Assembly (NCBI RefSeq): GCF_000208385.1
Contig: NC_015436.1
Location: 620,001 to 684,000, forward strand
Reading direction: 5' to 3'
DNA length: 64,000 nt
Source of the DNA: Parasphaerochaeta coccoides DSM 17374
Lineage (GTDB): Bacteria; Spirochaetota; Spirochaetia; Sphaerochaetales; Sphaerochaetaceae
Below the pieces are notes generated by a model. The model searched no databases and was not told the DNA's origin. It saw only the letters and a list, made by a program, of their open reading frames with translations. Positions 52,899 to 63,149 of this stretch are shown one piece after another. The translations under genes and the position numbers were made by a program. Within the stretch, counting starts at the first letter, position 1. Every line of letters begins with the position of its first letter.

Positions 52899-55800
52899 AT
52901 GAAATACAGACAGACATTTTCTTCCATTACGACGGCCATACTTATTTTCTCTGTCTGTTTTGTAATTTCTGTGCTCGGAGTGTATTTTTTCAACACTGGC
53001 GAAGTCGCCGATCCCTTGGCGACACTGGTAACCAAATCTTCTGTCAGCGACGGTCGCCTCCGCGTCACCTATGGATATGTCAAGACTACATCCTCAACCG
53101 TCGAGATGCATGAAATCATTGTCGCCGGGAATATCGATGGGCAGTGGATGGATTTCCTCACGGCCGATTCCCTGCGTATCGACAGATCTTTTCCCGATCT
53201 TGCGGGTGCTTTTGTTTCCGGTCACGGAGCGTTGAAGCTGGCGCTGGAATCCGGAACGGTTACGATTAGTCCGAGGATTGTATCGGTAATCATGGATGCA
53301 TTCTCTGCTCCAAGGGATGACGACCGATTCACGGAAATGGCTGAAAGTACTGTTCAGATTCACAAGGCATCACTTTTCAGTGGATTGTCGCTTGATGCTC
53401 TCATTAAAAATTTCATTGCAAATTTCATGACCAATTCCTTCAGCCTCGACCTGACGGATTTTAATGCCATTTATACGGGAGACGGAGTTTCTGCCGGGCT
53501 TTCGTCACTTGATATCGGAGTTGAAGTGGCTCCGTCCTTTACACCAAGAGAAATCACATTCAAAGCAGGAGAAACATTCCTTGATGCCAGTACGATTTCA
53601 GGTTTTTTGCGCCGCCTTGATGCCGAAAGCATTACCGGAGGCATCAGGCCGGATGAATCAGGAAACGGATGGGTCGTATACCAGACAACTGATAAGCCTC
53701 ATCTTGAGTTTTCAGAAGGAGAAATATCCTCGTATGGCATTGAAGCACGTTTGACAATGGATTCTTTTGCTCCGGACATCATATCCTTTACCAATGAGCT
53801 GATTGGAACCATTTCCAGGGAACAGGCATCCCTCACTGGGCTTCTCGATGATTCCATCGTACAGGCAGGAGAACCACTGGAAACTGAATGGAATCTAGCC
53901 GTGGAGTTTTCCAACAACGATTTTCTTCTTGATGGTTCAACGGCGCCATATTCCTTCCATCTTTCGGAAGCCACGACAAGAGCATCCCGAAGTGATGTCG
54001 GGTTGAATATTGATGTACATGGCAAAGGTTCTGTCGGAGACCATGAAACGACAGGTCTGTCCGTCGATTTACCTGGGACAATGTATGTTTCAACGGAGGA
54101 ATTCCGGTTTTCAGCCTTGGTTTCCCAGTCAGAAAAAATAACCATAGATGGTGAACTCGCGCAGACGGGCATATCCTTGGATTCGAGTGTTTACGCTGTT
54201 CTGGAAAAAATCATGGGAATCAATTTTTCCTCCACACGCGAACAGATTGACATTCTTTTCTTCAAGGAGGCATCTGCCCATGTCGCGGGGACTTCCCTGA
54301 ACGACATGTCTGCGCTTTTCTTGACGGATCTGACCATCAAAGGAGAAAATGAACAGGAGCCAATCCTTGGTGGTACGGTGTCGCTTTCCTATGAAACCAA
54401 GGAAGCAAGACAAGCATGGGATGTGCGCCTCATTTCGTTTGAAAGCAGCCTGCTTCCCAGCGTCATGGACGCCTCAGTCATCGTAGATATCACGGGTTCG
54501 CATACATATGGAGACATCCTGATTTCTTCAAGTAATGGATTTTTCGGTAGGGCAGGCTACAGGAATGAAAATGACTCACGAACCATATCCGCCCGGATTG
54601 ATTTCACTGATTTCGACCTGGCTCCTTTTGCTGATTTTCTTCATGGACTTATTCCTGCAAGCCAAGGGATGATAGATGACGCGACTTCGGTGGCGGGAAG
54701 TCTTCGAGCTGATGCCGCATTTGCGGGGGATTCTTGGGTACCTGATTCTGGAAACGTAATCTATGAGATATCTGTTGTTGAACTCGGAGTCGGCAATCGC
54801 GTCATGAACATCGCCACGTCTGCCGCCATATCTCTTGGAAATGGAATATTCACCGTTGATACATTCTCCTTGACGACGGAAGGGTATCGCCTGGTGTTTT
54901 CCGGCTGGATACCTTTTGACCGGCGGGCTGTGCCGGTAGGCCGATTTGCTTTCAAGAATATTACGCAAGACGAAGATCTTGTCGATATTGGAATTGGGGT
55001 TTTAGGAAGTGATGGATATACGCTTGACATCCTTTTCCCGCAGATTCCGGAGCTTTCCATCCGGGGAGAAGTCGATCTTGCGGGAATCGGTACACTTGTC
55101 GGTTCTGGCGTACTTACTGCATGGGAACAGAAATATCCGACCGATCTTTTCCTTGACTATCGTAACCTCAATGCCCGGTTGAGCAGCGCTGGACTTGGAA
55201 TGGTCACAAGCCTTTCAGGAGGCGAGTTTTTCCTGGGTCTGGATTTCAGCAGTTTTGCCGTGCCTTCATTCGGACGCCCGGAACTGTCCGATCGTACCGT
55301 CACTGTAGATGGCAAGATGACTTTCATCTTGCCGTTGAATGGTTTTAACTGGGATTTCACCGCTGACTCGTTGATCGTGGATAATATCCCCATTGGAGGG
55401 AGATTCGGACAGTTCAAAGCTAATATTGCTGCGGTTCCGATGGAATTTATTTTCTCGGATGTTTTCTGGAAAGACGATTCCCATGAACCGCTTTCTGGAT
55501 ATGGAATGTTGCGTCTTGGCAAAAAATTCCCTGGATTGACGCTGGAACTTGTCGAGGATCTTGAACTTGTCGTGAATCTTGCGGCTTCTGCGAGTGATGA
55601 GGTGTTCATTGCTTCTTTGGCGGGAAAGAATAGTGGGACGGACAAACCGGTGATTGGGGGAATGATCCATGCACAGGGGATTGACATGGAAAGATTCACC
55701 ACGGCTTTTCCTGGGGTCACGTTCGAATTCAATGCCTTGGGAACGTATTCACTGGGAAATGCAGGTACGGATGTAGATGCTGTCCTTCGTTTCCACAAAA

Positions 55801-57851
55801 ATGAATTGTCGGAGGATGGAGGCATGCTGTCGGCGGTGATCAAGCTTGATGACTCAGGAATCCTTCTTTCAGACGTGGCATATGAAAGTGAAAACATGTC
55901 AGTTGCGTTGGATGGTAGCATCATGCCGGGACAAGGTCACGCCCAGGTAGCGGGAAACATGCAATTCCTTCGTGAAACAGTAATGGAACCGTGGATTTCG
56001 TCGTTTGGTTTCTCAAGTGACATCCGGTTCGCGCCGACCTTTGACAACCTTCCTTCCCTGATGGCTACGCTTTTCCAAGGAAATGTACCTGCTGACTCAG
56101 TATCCGCCGTGATAAACATCAAGGACGCTGTTTTGTTTTCCCAGGAAATGCTTGGTTCCACGACGCTTTCCCTTTCATATGAAAATCAGATTTTGACCCT
56201 GCAAGGCACGGGATTGACGGATAAAACTACGTTCTCACGGATAGAAGGTTCCTATGCTCTTGACGGCGAGGTCATCGATGTCAGTGTAACTCCCGGTACA
56301 TATCCACTCGGTTTCAAGATGAGAGGGCATTTTGGAGAAGAAATTTCGTTGGAAATAGACGAACTGTCTGCTCCTCTGCGTTTGCTGACATACCTCATGG
56401 CAGCCCCTATCCTTGTTTTTCACGATGGAATCGCAACCGGAAAGCTGCTGGTGTACGGACCGAAGGATAACGTGGATGTCTTCGGTCAGTTCACTGCCGA
56501 TAGGCTGGATCTGACCTCGTTCTGGACTCCCTGGACAAAGGCATCGGCGAAAAACCCTCTCGTCATCCTTTCTGAAGGCACGCTGTCTTCCGGAAAGGTC
56601 CCGGTCATCTTCACCAACATGATAACCGGTGAGACAGCAAAAGGATATACAGTGTTTGAAGCGGATTTGGGTTTCCGCGATTATAGCATCCTTCTTGGCG
56701 CGGAAGATGCACTTCTTCCTGTATCATTCCCCATACCAGGTCTTGGCTTAGTGATTTCAGGAAACATACGGGGTGCCTTGACTTTCAGCGGCATACCGAA
56801 CGGTATTGCCATCAGCGGGTCAGGCTTTGTTTCAGATACCACCGTTGACTTTGAACTTCCCGATGATCTTCCGGCATGGTATCTACGTCCGAGCAGGACA
56901 AACCTTGATCTTGACCTGATTACTGAAAGGAATGTGTCCTTCAGTTTCCCCAACGCCGATAACCCTATCCTGGAAGCGAACATCCAGCCTGGTCAGAATA
57001 TCAAGATACATTTGGATGAGATTGCCGATGAGTTTTCTTTGACCGGATCCGCCGATATACGAAGTGGCACGATTTATTATTTCCGCAAAGATTTCTACAT
57101 TACCGAAGGTACTCTTTCTTTTCCTGAGAGACTGTCCGGAAGCGGAACGGGATTTTCCCCTGTCATAGACCTGAGGGCAAAGATCAGAGAATATGATTCT
57201 GACGGGAATGCCGTTGATGTGTTCCTGATACTGGACAAGGCATCCTTGGACAATCTGAACCCCCGTTTCGAGAGCGTGCCGGCCAAAAGTTCCGCGGAGA
57301 TATTGCAACTGATGGGAGAAAATTTCCTCGGAAGTACGACCGGGGCAGGGGATGCGACTCTTTCCTCAGTTGCCTCACTTGCCGCTGCTGCGACCGATGT
57401 CTTCTCACGCATGGGATTTTTCGATATAGGGACTTCATTTGGCTTGAGCCGCTCAATCAAGCAGTCCCTTGGTCTTGACATGTTCTCCATCCGAAGTAAT
57501 ATCGTGCAGAATGTATTCTTTGATGCTCTTTCACTTTCTGGCTATTCTGTCCCGTCAGTGGCAAGTCCCATGGCTCGATATTTTGACGATACATCGCTGT
57601 TTTTCGGGAAATTCCTGAGTAACGATCTTTTTCTGCAAGGGACAATACATCTGACGGCGCGGGATCAGTACGAAACAAATGCACGACGCATACGCTTCGT
57701 CAATGACGACCTGTGGATTGACACGGAACTTTCACTGGAATGGACGACTCCGCTGGCCACCTTCACGATATTCACACAACCCACCGAGTTGTCGCTATTC
57801 GGTATATGGGATACTATAGGTATCAGCGTCACCAAACGTCTGGAATGGTGA
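52899..57851 (+). CDS. tamB: TamB-family envelope protein (AsmA-like, DUF490)
   Basis: About 1650 residues: a membrane helix at residues 7-30, then a very long repetitive beta-rich body and a C-terminal DUF490 domain (roughly the last 350 residues, RLSGSGTGFSPVIDLRAKIREY). It ends in an aromatic residue (Trp). TamB-type proteins form a hydrophobic groove bridging inner and outer membranes, for lipid transport and outer-membrane protein assembly. It lies 20 bases upstream of bamA; in spirochaetes TamB is reported to work with BamA. A GTG at 52896 is an alternative start. Confidence 0.9.
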   Translation: MKYRQTFSSITTAILIFSVCFVISVLGVYFFNTGEVADPLATLVTKSSVSDGRLRVTYGYVKTTSSTVEMHEIIVAGNIDGQWMDFLTADSLRIDRSFPDLAGAFVSGHGALKLALESGTVTISPRIVSVIMDAFSAPRDDDRFTEMAESTVQIHKASLFSGLSLDALIKNFIANFMTNSFSLDLTDFNAIYTGDGVSAGLSSLDIGVEVAPSFTPREITFKAGETFLDASTISGFLRRLDAESITGGIRPDESGNGWVVYQTTDKPHLEFSEGEISSYGIEARLTMDSFAPDIISFTNELIGTISREQASLTGLLDDSIVQAGEPLETEWNLAVEFSNNDFLLDGSTAPYSFHLSEATTRASRSDVGLNIDVHGKGSVGDHETTGLSVDLPGTMYVSTEEFRFSALVSQSEKITIDGELAQTGISLDSSVYAVLEKIMGINFSSTREQIDILFFKEASAHVAGTSLNDMSALFLTDLTIKGENEQEPILGGTVSLSYETKEARQAWDVRLISFESSLLPSVMDASVIVDITGSHTYGDILISSSNGFFGRAGYRNENDSRTISARIDFTDFDLAPFADFLHGLIPASQGMIDDATSVAGSLRADAAFAGDSWVPDSGNVIYEISVVELGVGNRVMNIATSAAISLGNGIFTVDTFSLTTEGYRLVFSGWIPFDRRAVPVGRFAFKNITQDEDLVDIGIGVLGSDGYTLDILFPQIPELSIRGEVDLAGIGTLVGSGVLTAWEQKYPTDLFLDYRNLNARLSSAGLGMVTSLSGGEFFLGLDFSSFAVPSFGRPELSDRTVTVDGKMTFILPLNGFNWDFTADSLIVDNIPIGGRFGQFKANIAAVPMEFIFSDVFWKDDSHEPLSGYGMLRLGKKFPGLTLELVEDLELVVNLAASASDEVFIASLAGKNSGTDKPVIGGMIHAQGIDMERFTTAFPGVTFEFNALGTYSLGNAGTDVDAVLRFHKNELSEDGGMLSAVIKLDDSGILLSDVAYESENMSVALDGSIMPGQGHAQVAGNMQFLRETVMEPWISSFGFSSDIRFAPTFDNLPSLMATLFQGNVPADSVSAVINIKDAVLFSQEMLGSTTLSLSYENQILTLQGTGLTDKTTFSRIEGSYALDGEVIDVSVTPGTYPLGFKMRGHFGEEISLEIDELSAPLRLLTYLMAAPILVFHDGIATGKLLVYGPKDNVDVFGQFTADRLDLTSFWTPWTKASAKNPLVILSEGTLSSGKVPVIFTNMITGETAKGYTVFEADLGFRDYSILLGAEDALLPVSFPIPGLGLVISGNIRGALTFSGIPNGIAISGSGFVSDTTVDFELPDDLPAWYLRPSRTNLDLDLITERNVSFSFPNADNPILEANIQPGQNIKIHLDEIADEFSLTGSADIRSGTIYYFRKDFYITEGTLSFPERLSGSGTGFSPVIDLRAKIREYDSDGNAVDVFLILDKASLDNLNPRFESVPAKSSAEILQLMGENFLGSTTGAGDATLSSVASLAAAATDVFSRMGFFDIGTSFGLSRSIKQSLGLDMFSIRSNIVQNVFFDALSLSGYSVPSVASPMARYFDDTSLFFGKFLSNDLFLQGTIHLTARDQYETNARRIRFVNDDLWIDTELSLEWTTPLATFTIFTQPTELSLFGIWDTIGISVTKRLEW

Positions 57852-57871
57852 TGCCTCTGTGAGGAGGCTCG

Positions 57872-60397
57872 ATGAATAAGAAGATTATCCCCCTGATAAT
57901 GGGAATATTCCTTTTCCTGCTTTTGCCCGTGTATGCCCAGGATGACAACACATCCTCCTGGTGGCTTGACAGAACCATCTCCGGATTCACCAGTACCGGT
58001 CTGCGACGTGTGAATAATTCCACCATCGAGGACATCACGTATCCATACATCGGAAAAAAATTCACCAACGCGCTTTTCCAAGAGCTTCATGACAAACTTT
58101 ATGAAGTGAATGGAATCAATTATTTCACCGCTTCGGTCTCTCCATCAAAGATAAACAATACCGAGATAGTGATTAATTTTGATTTCGTGGAATTTCCCGG
58201 CGTTGCATCTGTTGAAATCGTAGGGGCCCGGAAAATACGAACGAGCGAACTTCTCCAGAAGATATCTGTCAAAGCAGGTGATTTCATATTCCAACAGGAA
58301 GTGAGCCTAGCGGTCAACGAACTGACCGCTTACTACCGTGAAAAAGGTTACGCAAGTGCCGTCGTGACCGGCAGAACCATTGAGAACGAAGATACAAACT
58401 CCCTACAGGTCATTTTTGACATTACAGAGGACAGACAGAGCAAGGTAAAGGAAATCACTTTTGAAGGCAACGTGGCACTTTCCTCCCGCGCATTGACCAA
58501 GGAGCTTGTGACAAAACAGAAGTCACTGTTCAATCCTGGAAATTTCAGGGAGGACACACTCAAGGCTGACACGGCGAATATCCTTGCTGCATACAGTAAA
58601 AACGGCTACATCGATGTTCAGGTCACCGAAATCAAACAGGAAGAGCTTCCCCAGGATAATAGTGATGTCCGTGAGCTACGACTGGTTTACGTCATAGAAG
58701 AAGGCATGCAATGGTATTTGGGCTCCGTCCAGGTCGTAGGTAATGAAGTATTTACGGACGAGCAGCTTCTTTCATTGATAAACATGCAGGAAGGCGATGT
58801 CCTGAACATCCAGACGGTGAACGCCCAGCTTTCCCGAATCGGTGAGCTGTATTGGAACAATGGATATATCTTCAATAACCTGAGCATCTCGGAACAGAGG
58901 AACGAGGAGACCCGCGTCATTGATTTCACCATTTCCGTCGTAGAATACCAGCAGGCAATCGTAGAAGACGTACTGATAAACGGACTGACAAAAACAAAGC
59001 CTTATGTCTTTGAAAGAGAACTGACAATGTCTCCAGGAGATATCTTCAGTAAGAGGGAGATGGAGCGGAGTGCCCAGAACCTGTACAACACAGGATTGCT
59101 TTCAGATGTCAAATATGATATTCGCTACGGCAGCCAGGATGGGCAGGTCATCCTTGACTATACTATTGAGGAAGGCAATCAGATTGAAGTTCAGTTTGGC
59201 GCGACTTTCGGTGGTAATGTAGATGGCTTTCCTGTCTCCGGCTTCCTGATGCTCAACAACAAGAATCTTGGCGGTACTGCCAGAAAACTCAGCATTTCCA
59301 CGGAAATCAGCCCTGACGAACAATCTTTGGAAGTGGGACTGTCTGATGGTTGGGTGGGAGACAAACGCTGGTCAAATGGCGTGTCGCTTTCTTTTGATAG
59401 AAGTCGGAAAACCAATGTTCCCCAGCGCGCCGTCGGGGGGCAATACTATAGTTGGGAGACGGCAGACACAGCACGTCCTCTTGGCACGACCACTGACTAC
59501 AATGGCGAGTTGCCTGATTCCCAATATCTCATGGATTATGTCTATTATCGTGTCGCTTTGGGTTATACCACCGGTTACACGTTCATGTTCAATGCCGGAC
59601 GGCTTACGGCTTCAGCAGGTTTATCCGTTGGTTTGAACCATGCGCAGTATGATGACAAATATGACGCTTTTGAGAAATTAATCATGCAATATCATGAAGG
59701 TTGGAAATTCTCCAACCGGCTGACCTTGTCGCTGACATGGGACGGACGTGATTTGATTGAAAATACTACAAGAGGATATGTCATCTCCCAGTCGTTCACC
59801 TACGCAGGTGGTCTGTTAGGCGGTCTTTCAAATTATATCCGTTCTACGTCCAGTGCCGCAGGATATTTGACGGCATTTGAAACAAAGGGAGAAAATCCGG
59901 TAAAAGGCGTCGTCAGCCTCACCACGACAGTCAATCTCATGTTGCCCCAATATTGGAACAAGGAGGGGAGCGGCTGGGCTTTCCATGATCCACGCGATGG
60001 AGCTACCAGGTATGAGATGCTCTATCTTGACGGAATGTCCATTGGCCGGGGTTTCCAGCCTGTGTTCGGACAATCTTTCATGTGGGATACCATGCTTGAA
60101 CTCACTGTGCCTGTGGTCAAGAATCTCCTCTCCGCTGAAGTGTTCACAAGCGCAACGGCAATATCCGACCAGCAGATTTCCAAAATAAGCTTCCCTGAAC
60201 TTAACTGGTATTTTTCTGGAGGTGCTGGAGTCAAGCTCAGCATACCGGGATTCCCGCTGGGACTGTATCTGGTGAAGAACGCGACAATTAAGGATGGTAA
60301 TTCCTTTACATGGGAAAGTGGTCAGCTCTTTAATCCCAACAACCAAAAAGGACACGGACTATCCATTGTCCTTGCCATCACTACCAGCCTTTATTAG
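57872..60397 (+). CDS. bamA: Outer-membrane assembly factor BamA
   Basis: An 841-residue protein. The signal peptide ends about residue 22 (PVYAQ). Five POTRA domains follow up to about residue 440, then the 16-stranded barrel (Bac_surface_Ag), closing with an aromatic C-terminal residue (TSLY), the usual insertion signal. GAGGAGG precedes the ATG. BamA inserts beta-barrel proteins in the outer membrane. No bamB-E homologues are in the window. Directly follows tamB. Confidence 0.95.
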   Translation: MNKKIIPLIMGIFLFLLLPVYAQDDNTSSWWLDRTISGFTSTGLRRVNNSTIEDITYPYIGKKFTNALFQELHDKLYEVNGINYFTASVSPSKINNTEIVINFDFVEFPGVASVEIVGARKIRTSELLQKISVKAGDFIFQQEVSLAVNELTAYYREKGYASAVVTGRTIENEDTNSLQVIFDITEDRQSKVKEITFEGNVALSSRALTKELVTKQKSLFNPGNFREDTLKADTANILAAYSKNGYIDVQVTEIKQEELPQDNSDVRELRLVYVIEEGMQWYLGSVQVVGNEVFTDEQLLSLINMQEGDVLNIQTVNAQLSRIGELYWNNGYIFNNLSISEQRNEETRVIDFTISVVEYQQAIVEDVLINGLTKTKPYVFERELTMSPGDIFSKREMERSAQNLYNTGLLSDVKYDIRYGSQDGQVILDYTIEEGNQIEVQFGATFGGNVDGFPVSGFLMLNNKNLGGTARKLSISTEISPDEQSLEVGLSDGWVGDKRWSNGVSLSFDRSRKTNVPQRAVGGQYYSWETADTARPLGTTTDYNGELPDSQYLMDYVYYRVALGYTTGYTFMFNAGRLTASAGLSVGLNHAQYDDKYDAFEKLIMQYHEGWKFSNRLTLSLTWDGRDLIENTTRGYVISQSFTYAGGLLGGLSNYIRSTSSAAGYLTAFETKGENPVKGVVSLTTTVNLMLPQYWNKEGSGWAFHDPRDGATRYEMLYLDGMSIGRGFQPVFGQSFMWDTMLELTVPVVKNLLSAEVFTSATAISDQQISKISFPELNWYFSGGAGVKLSIPGFPLGLYLVKNATIKDGNSFTWESGQLFNPNNQKGHGLSIVLAITTSLY

Positions 60398-60421
60398 TTT
60401 TTCCATCCATGATAGAATATG

Positions 60422-60456
60422 CAATCCCTGTGACGGATCACTCCGTACAGGGATTG
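60422..60456 (+). terminator. Strong hairpin between bamA and mutS (terminator or attenuator)
   Basis: CAATCCCTGT pairs perfectly with ACAGGGATTG, and inside it ACGGA/TCCGT closes a TCAC loop after a one-base bulge. It begins 25 bases after the bamA stop and is followed by TCCATTTC, a poor U-tract. It may partly stop transcription, or separate bamA and mutS mRNA. It also argues that mutS starts downstream of it. Confidence 0.65.
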
Positions 60457-60477
60457 TCCATTTCAGGAGACATCATG

Positions 60478-63129
60478 ATGAAAGAACAAGTCCTTAAAAA
60501 TACTCCGATGATGCAGCAGTATCTTGATATCAAGGCCCGCCACGTAGATATGATCTTGTTCTTCAGGCTTGGCGATTTTTATGAAATGTTCATGGATGAC
60601 GCCCGTGAGGTTTCCCGTCTTCTTAATCTGACCCTGACCCAGCGCGCGGGAGTCCCTATGTGCGGCATTCCGTACCACGCTGCACGGAATTATATCAAGC
60701 GACTGCTCGACGAAGGAAAGAAAATAGCTATCTGCGAGCAGGTGGAGATGACTTCGGATGTCAAGAGCTTGGCGCGACGGGAAGTCGTGCAGATTATTAC
60801 GCCTGCGACAGTCGTGGACGATGACTATCTTGATGCTCTTTCGTCCAGTTATATAGTGTGCCTGGCATCTGTTCATGCTGGTAGCATGCCTGTCGCCGTA
60901 ACCGATATTTCGTCAGGAGAGTTTCTCCTGGATGTTTTGGAAGAAGACCATCTTCCTCGGATACGCTCACTGATTGCCCAGTATCGTCCGAAGGAAATCC
61001 TGGTTGACGAAGATGAGTATTTCAGCCATTCCAATTTCGCTGCGCTTGTGGATGAAGGACAAGCCATGGTGACAAAGCTCCCTCATGGTTATTTTTCCGT
61101 CCATGATGGCTTCACCCTGCTGTGCGGTCACCTTGGACTGGCGAATCTCAAAGCATTCGGAATTCCTGGCGACCATCCATCACTTGCCGCGGGTGGTGCT
61201 GCCATGCGGTATCTCATGGATACAGCACGTTCATCCTTGACACAGATTACTGCATTCCGACTTGTTACTTCCGGCGGACTCATGCAGATGGATGAAGCGA
61301 CCCGACGCAACCTTGAAATAGTCGTAAATAGTCAGGATGGAACTCAGAAGTTTTCTTTGTTCGATGCCGTCGATCATACGAGGACTGCCGGAGGAACCCG
61401 CCTGTTGAAATCATGGCTGTCCGCTCCAATCACCGACATGACGGAGCTGGACAGACGACATGGTTGGATTGCATCTTTTTGTGATGACGTGGAAGAATTG
61501 AAGCGAGTGAGGAATGAACTGGGTACTGTCCTGGACGCTGTCCGCTTGTCCTCTCGTGTGGCCATGAACAAAGCGGTTCCTCACGATCTTGTTTCCATCA
61601 AGCAGACAATCAGTACGTTCTTCCGGATTGTGTCCGAAAAACACGAATTATACCAGATGTTGCTCAGCTACCATGTCAGCGACGAAAACTTGGAATCTTT
61701 GCTAACCCTGATGATGACGATTGGACAGGCAATCAATGAGGATAGCAAGGGGCCGTTCGAGGAAGGGGCGGTCATCAAGGATGGATATGATGCCGTACTT
61801 GACGAGCTTCGCGGCTTTCGTGACCACGGAACTGATATCCTTGAGGAATATCTGGCAAAAGTGAAAGGAGAAACGGGAATAACGACGCTCCGGTTGTCCT
61901 ACAACAAGATTATCGGACACTATTTGGAAGTTTCCAAAGGTCAGGTTGACAAAGTTCCCGCGAATTTTTACCGGAAACAGACTTTAGTCAATGCAGAGCG
62001 ATATACGACTGACGAGCTGATTGCCTGCGAGACACGGATACTTCGTGCCGTAAGCGATGCAGAGAAGCGAGAGCGTCACGTTTATGAAGCGGTGATGGAA
62101 GATACGCGCCGTAACATGGAAAAAATCCTTGCCGTCGGTAAGTTTCTTAGTGAACTGGATGTCTATCAGAGCCATGCGACGCTTGCACGGGAACGTTCTT
62201 ACATACGCCCGGAGTTTGTCATGACAGATGTCCTTCACATCACGGAAGGTCGGCATCCTGTCGTTGAGAAAACCTTGAGGGCTGGTACTTTTGTTTCCAA
62301 TAACCTGGACATGGAAGAAAATTCCGGACGTTTCTGCCTTATCACCGGGCCAAACATGGCAGGGAAGTCCACGTACCTCAGGCAGAACGCGCTGATTGTT
62401 CTTCTTGCACAAAGCGGCAGTTTCGTTCCGGCGACTTCGGTCAGGATGGGACTTGTTGACAGACTGTACTGCCGTGTCGGGGCGTCAGACAACCTTGCCC
62501 GCGGAGAATCAACCTTTCTTGTCGAAATGCAGGAAGCCGCCCATATCATCCGGACGGCAACTCCGAATAGCTTAGTCATCATGGATGAGATTGGACGGGG
62601 GACTAGCACTCAGGATGGCATGTCCATCGCCTGCGCAATCATGCGGAGGCTTCAGGAAATGCGGACTAAGACATTGTTTGCCACCCATTATCATGAACTG
62701 ACGATGTTGGATACTTCACAGATACAACTGTTGACGCTTGAGGTCGCGCAAAAGGCTCGGAAAATCATCTTCATGAGGAAGGTGATTCCTGGAGTGGCAA
62801 ATTCTTCCTATGGGCTTCATGTTGCCGCTCTCGCGGGGCTTCCCGTTGATGTTGTCAGGAATGCCGCTGATTTCCAAAAGAAACATTTCGCCGATTACAA
62901 CATGTCTGCTCCCGAACAGCTCGACCTGTTCATCATGGATGATAGGCAGCGCAGCGGATACAATGACACAGCCGTCTTAGGCGGTGCCGACGATGACGAG
63001 TCTCTTCCAATCAGGGAAATCATGGAGGAACTGGAAGATTTTTCCATTGACGACTCGACTCCACGTGAAGCCCTCGATTTTGTCGCAAGTTTGAAAGAAA
63101 GGCTCCGAAGACTGAAACAGGAGACATAG
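60478..63129 (+). CDS. mutS: DNA mismatch repair protein MutS
   Basis: The ATG at 60478 has AGGAG 8 bases upstream; 60475 is a close alternative, and a far upstream in-frame ATG (60409) precedes the hairpin. About 883 residues. The mismatch-reading FYE is in GDFYEMF, then connector, lever and clamp domains, and the ATPase has GPNMAGKST (Walker A) and DEIGRGTSTQDG (Walker B). It recognises base mismatches with MutL. Normal MutS1 length. The last 60 residues hold the helix-turn-helix for dimerisation. Confidence 0.96.
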   Translation: MKEQVLKNTPMMQQYLDIKARHVDMILFFRLGDFYEMFMDDAREVSRLLNLTLTQRAGVPMCGIPYHAARNYIKRLLDEGKKIAICEQVEMTSDVKSLARREVVQIITPATVVDDDYLDALSSSYIVCLASVHAGSMPVAVTDISSGEFLLDVLEEDHLPRIRSLIAQYRPKEILVDEDEYFSHSNFAALVDEGQAMVTKLPHGYFSVHDGFTLLCGHLGLANLKAFGIPGDHPSLAAGGAAMRYLMDTARSSLTQITAFRLVTSGGLMQMDEATRRNLEIVVNSQDGTQKFSLFDAVDHTRTAGGTRLLKSWLSAPITDMTELDRRHGWIASFCDDVEELKRVRNELGTVLDAVRLSSRVAMNKAVPHDLVSIKQTISTFFRIVSEKHELYQMLLSYHVSDENLESLLTLMMTIGQAINEDSKGPFEEGAVIKDGYDAVLDELRGFRDHGTDILEEYLAKVKGETGITTLRLSYNKIIGHYLEVSKGQVDKVPANFYRKQTLVNAERYTTDELIACETRILRAVSDAEKRERHVYEAVMEDTRRNMEKILAVGKFLSELDVYQSHATLARERSYIRPEFVMTDVLHITEGRHPVVEKTLRAGTFVSNNLDMEENSGRFCLITGPNMAGKSTYLRQNALIVLLAQSGSFVPATSVRMGLVDRLYCRVGASDNLARGESTFLVEMQEAAHIIRTATPNSLVIMDEIGRGTSTQDGMSIACAIMRRLQEMRTKTLFATHYHELTMLDTSQIQLLTLEVAQKARKIIFMRKVIPGVANSSYGLHVAALAGLPVDVVRNAADFQKKHFADYNMSAPEQLDLFIMDDRQRSGYNDTAVLGGADDDESLPIREIMEELEDFSIDDSTPREALDFVASLKERLRRLKQET

Positions 63130-63146
63130 AAAGAATATATTCTTTC
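63129..63146. repeat. 18-base perfect palindrome between mutS and the comF-like gene
   Basis: GAAAGAATA and TATTCTTTC meet at the mutS stop and end 3 bases before the comF-like ATG. No ribosome site is visible for that ATG. The hairpin could affect its translation. Confidence 0.55.
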
Positions 63147-63149
63147 CTG

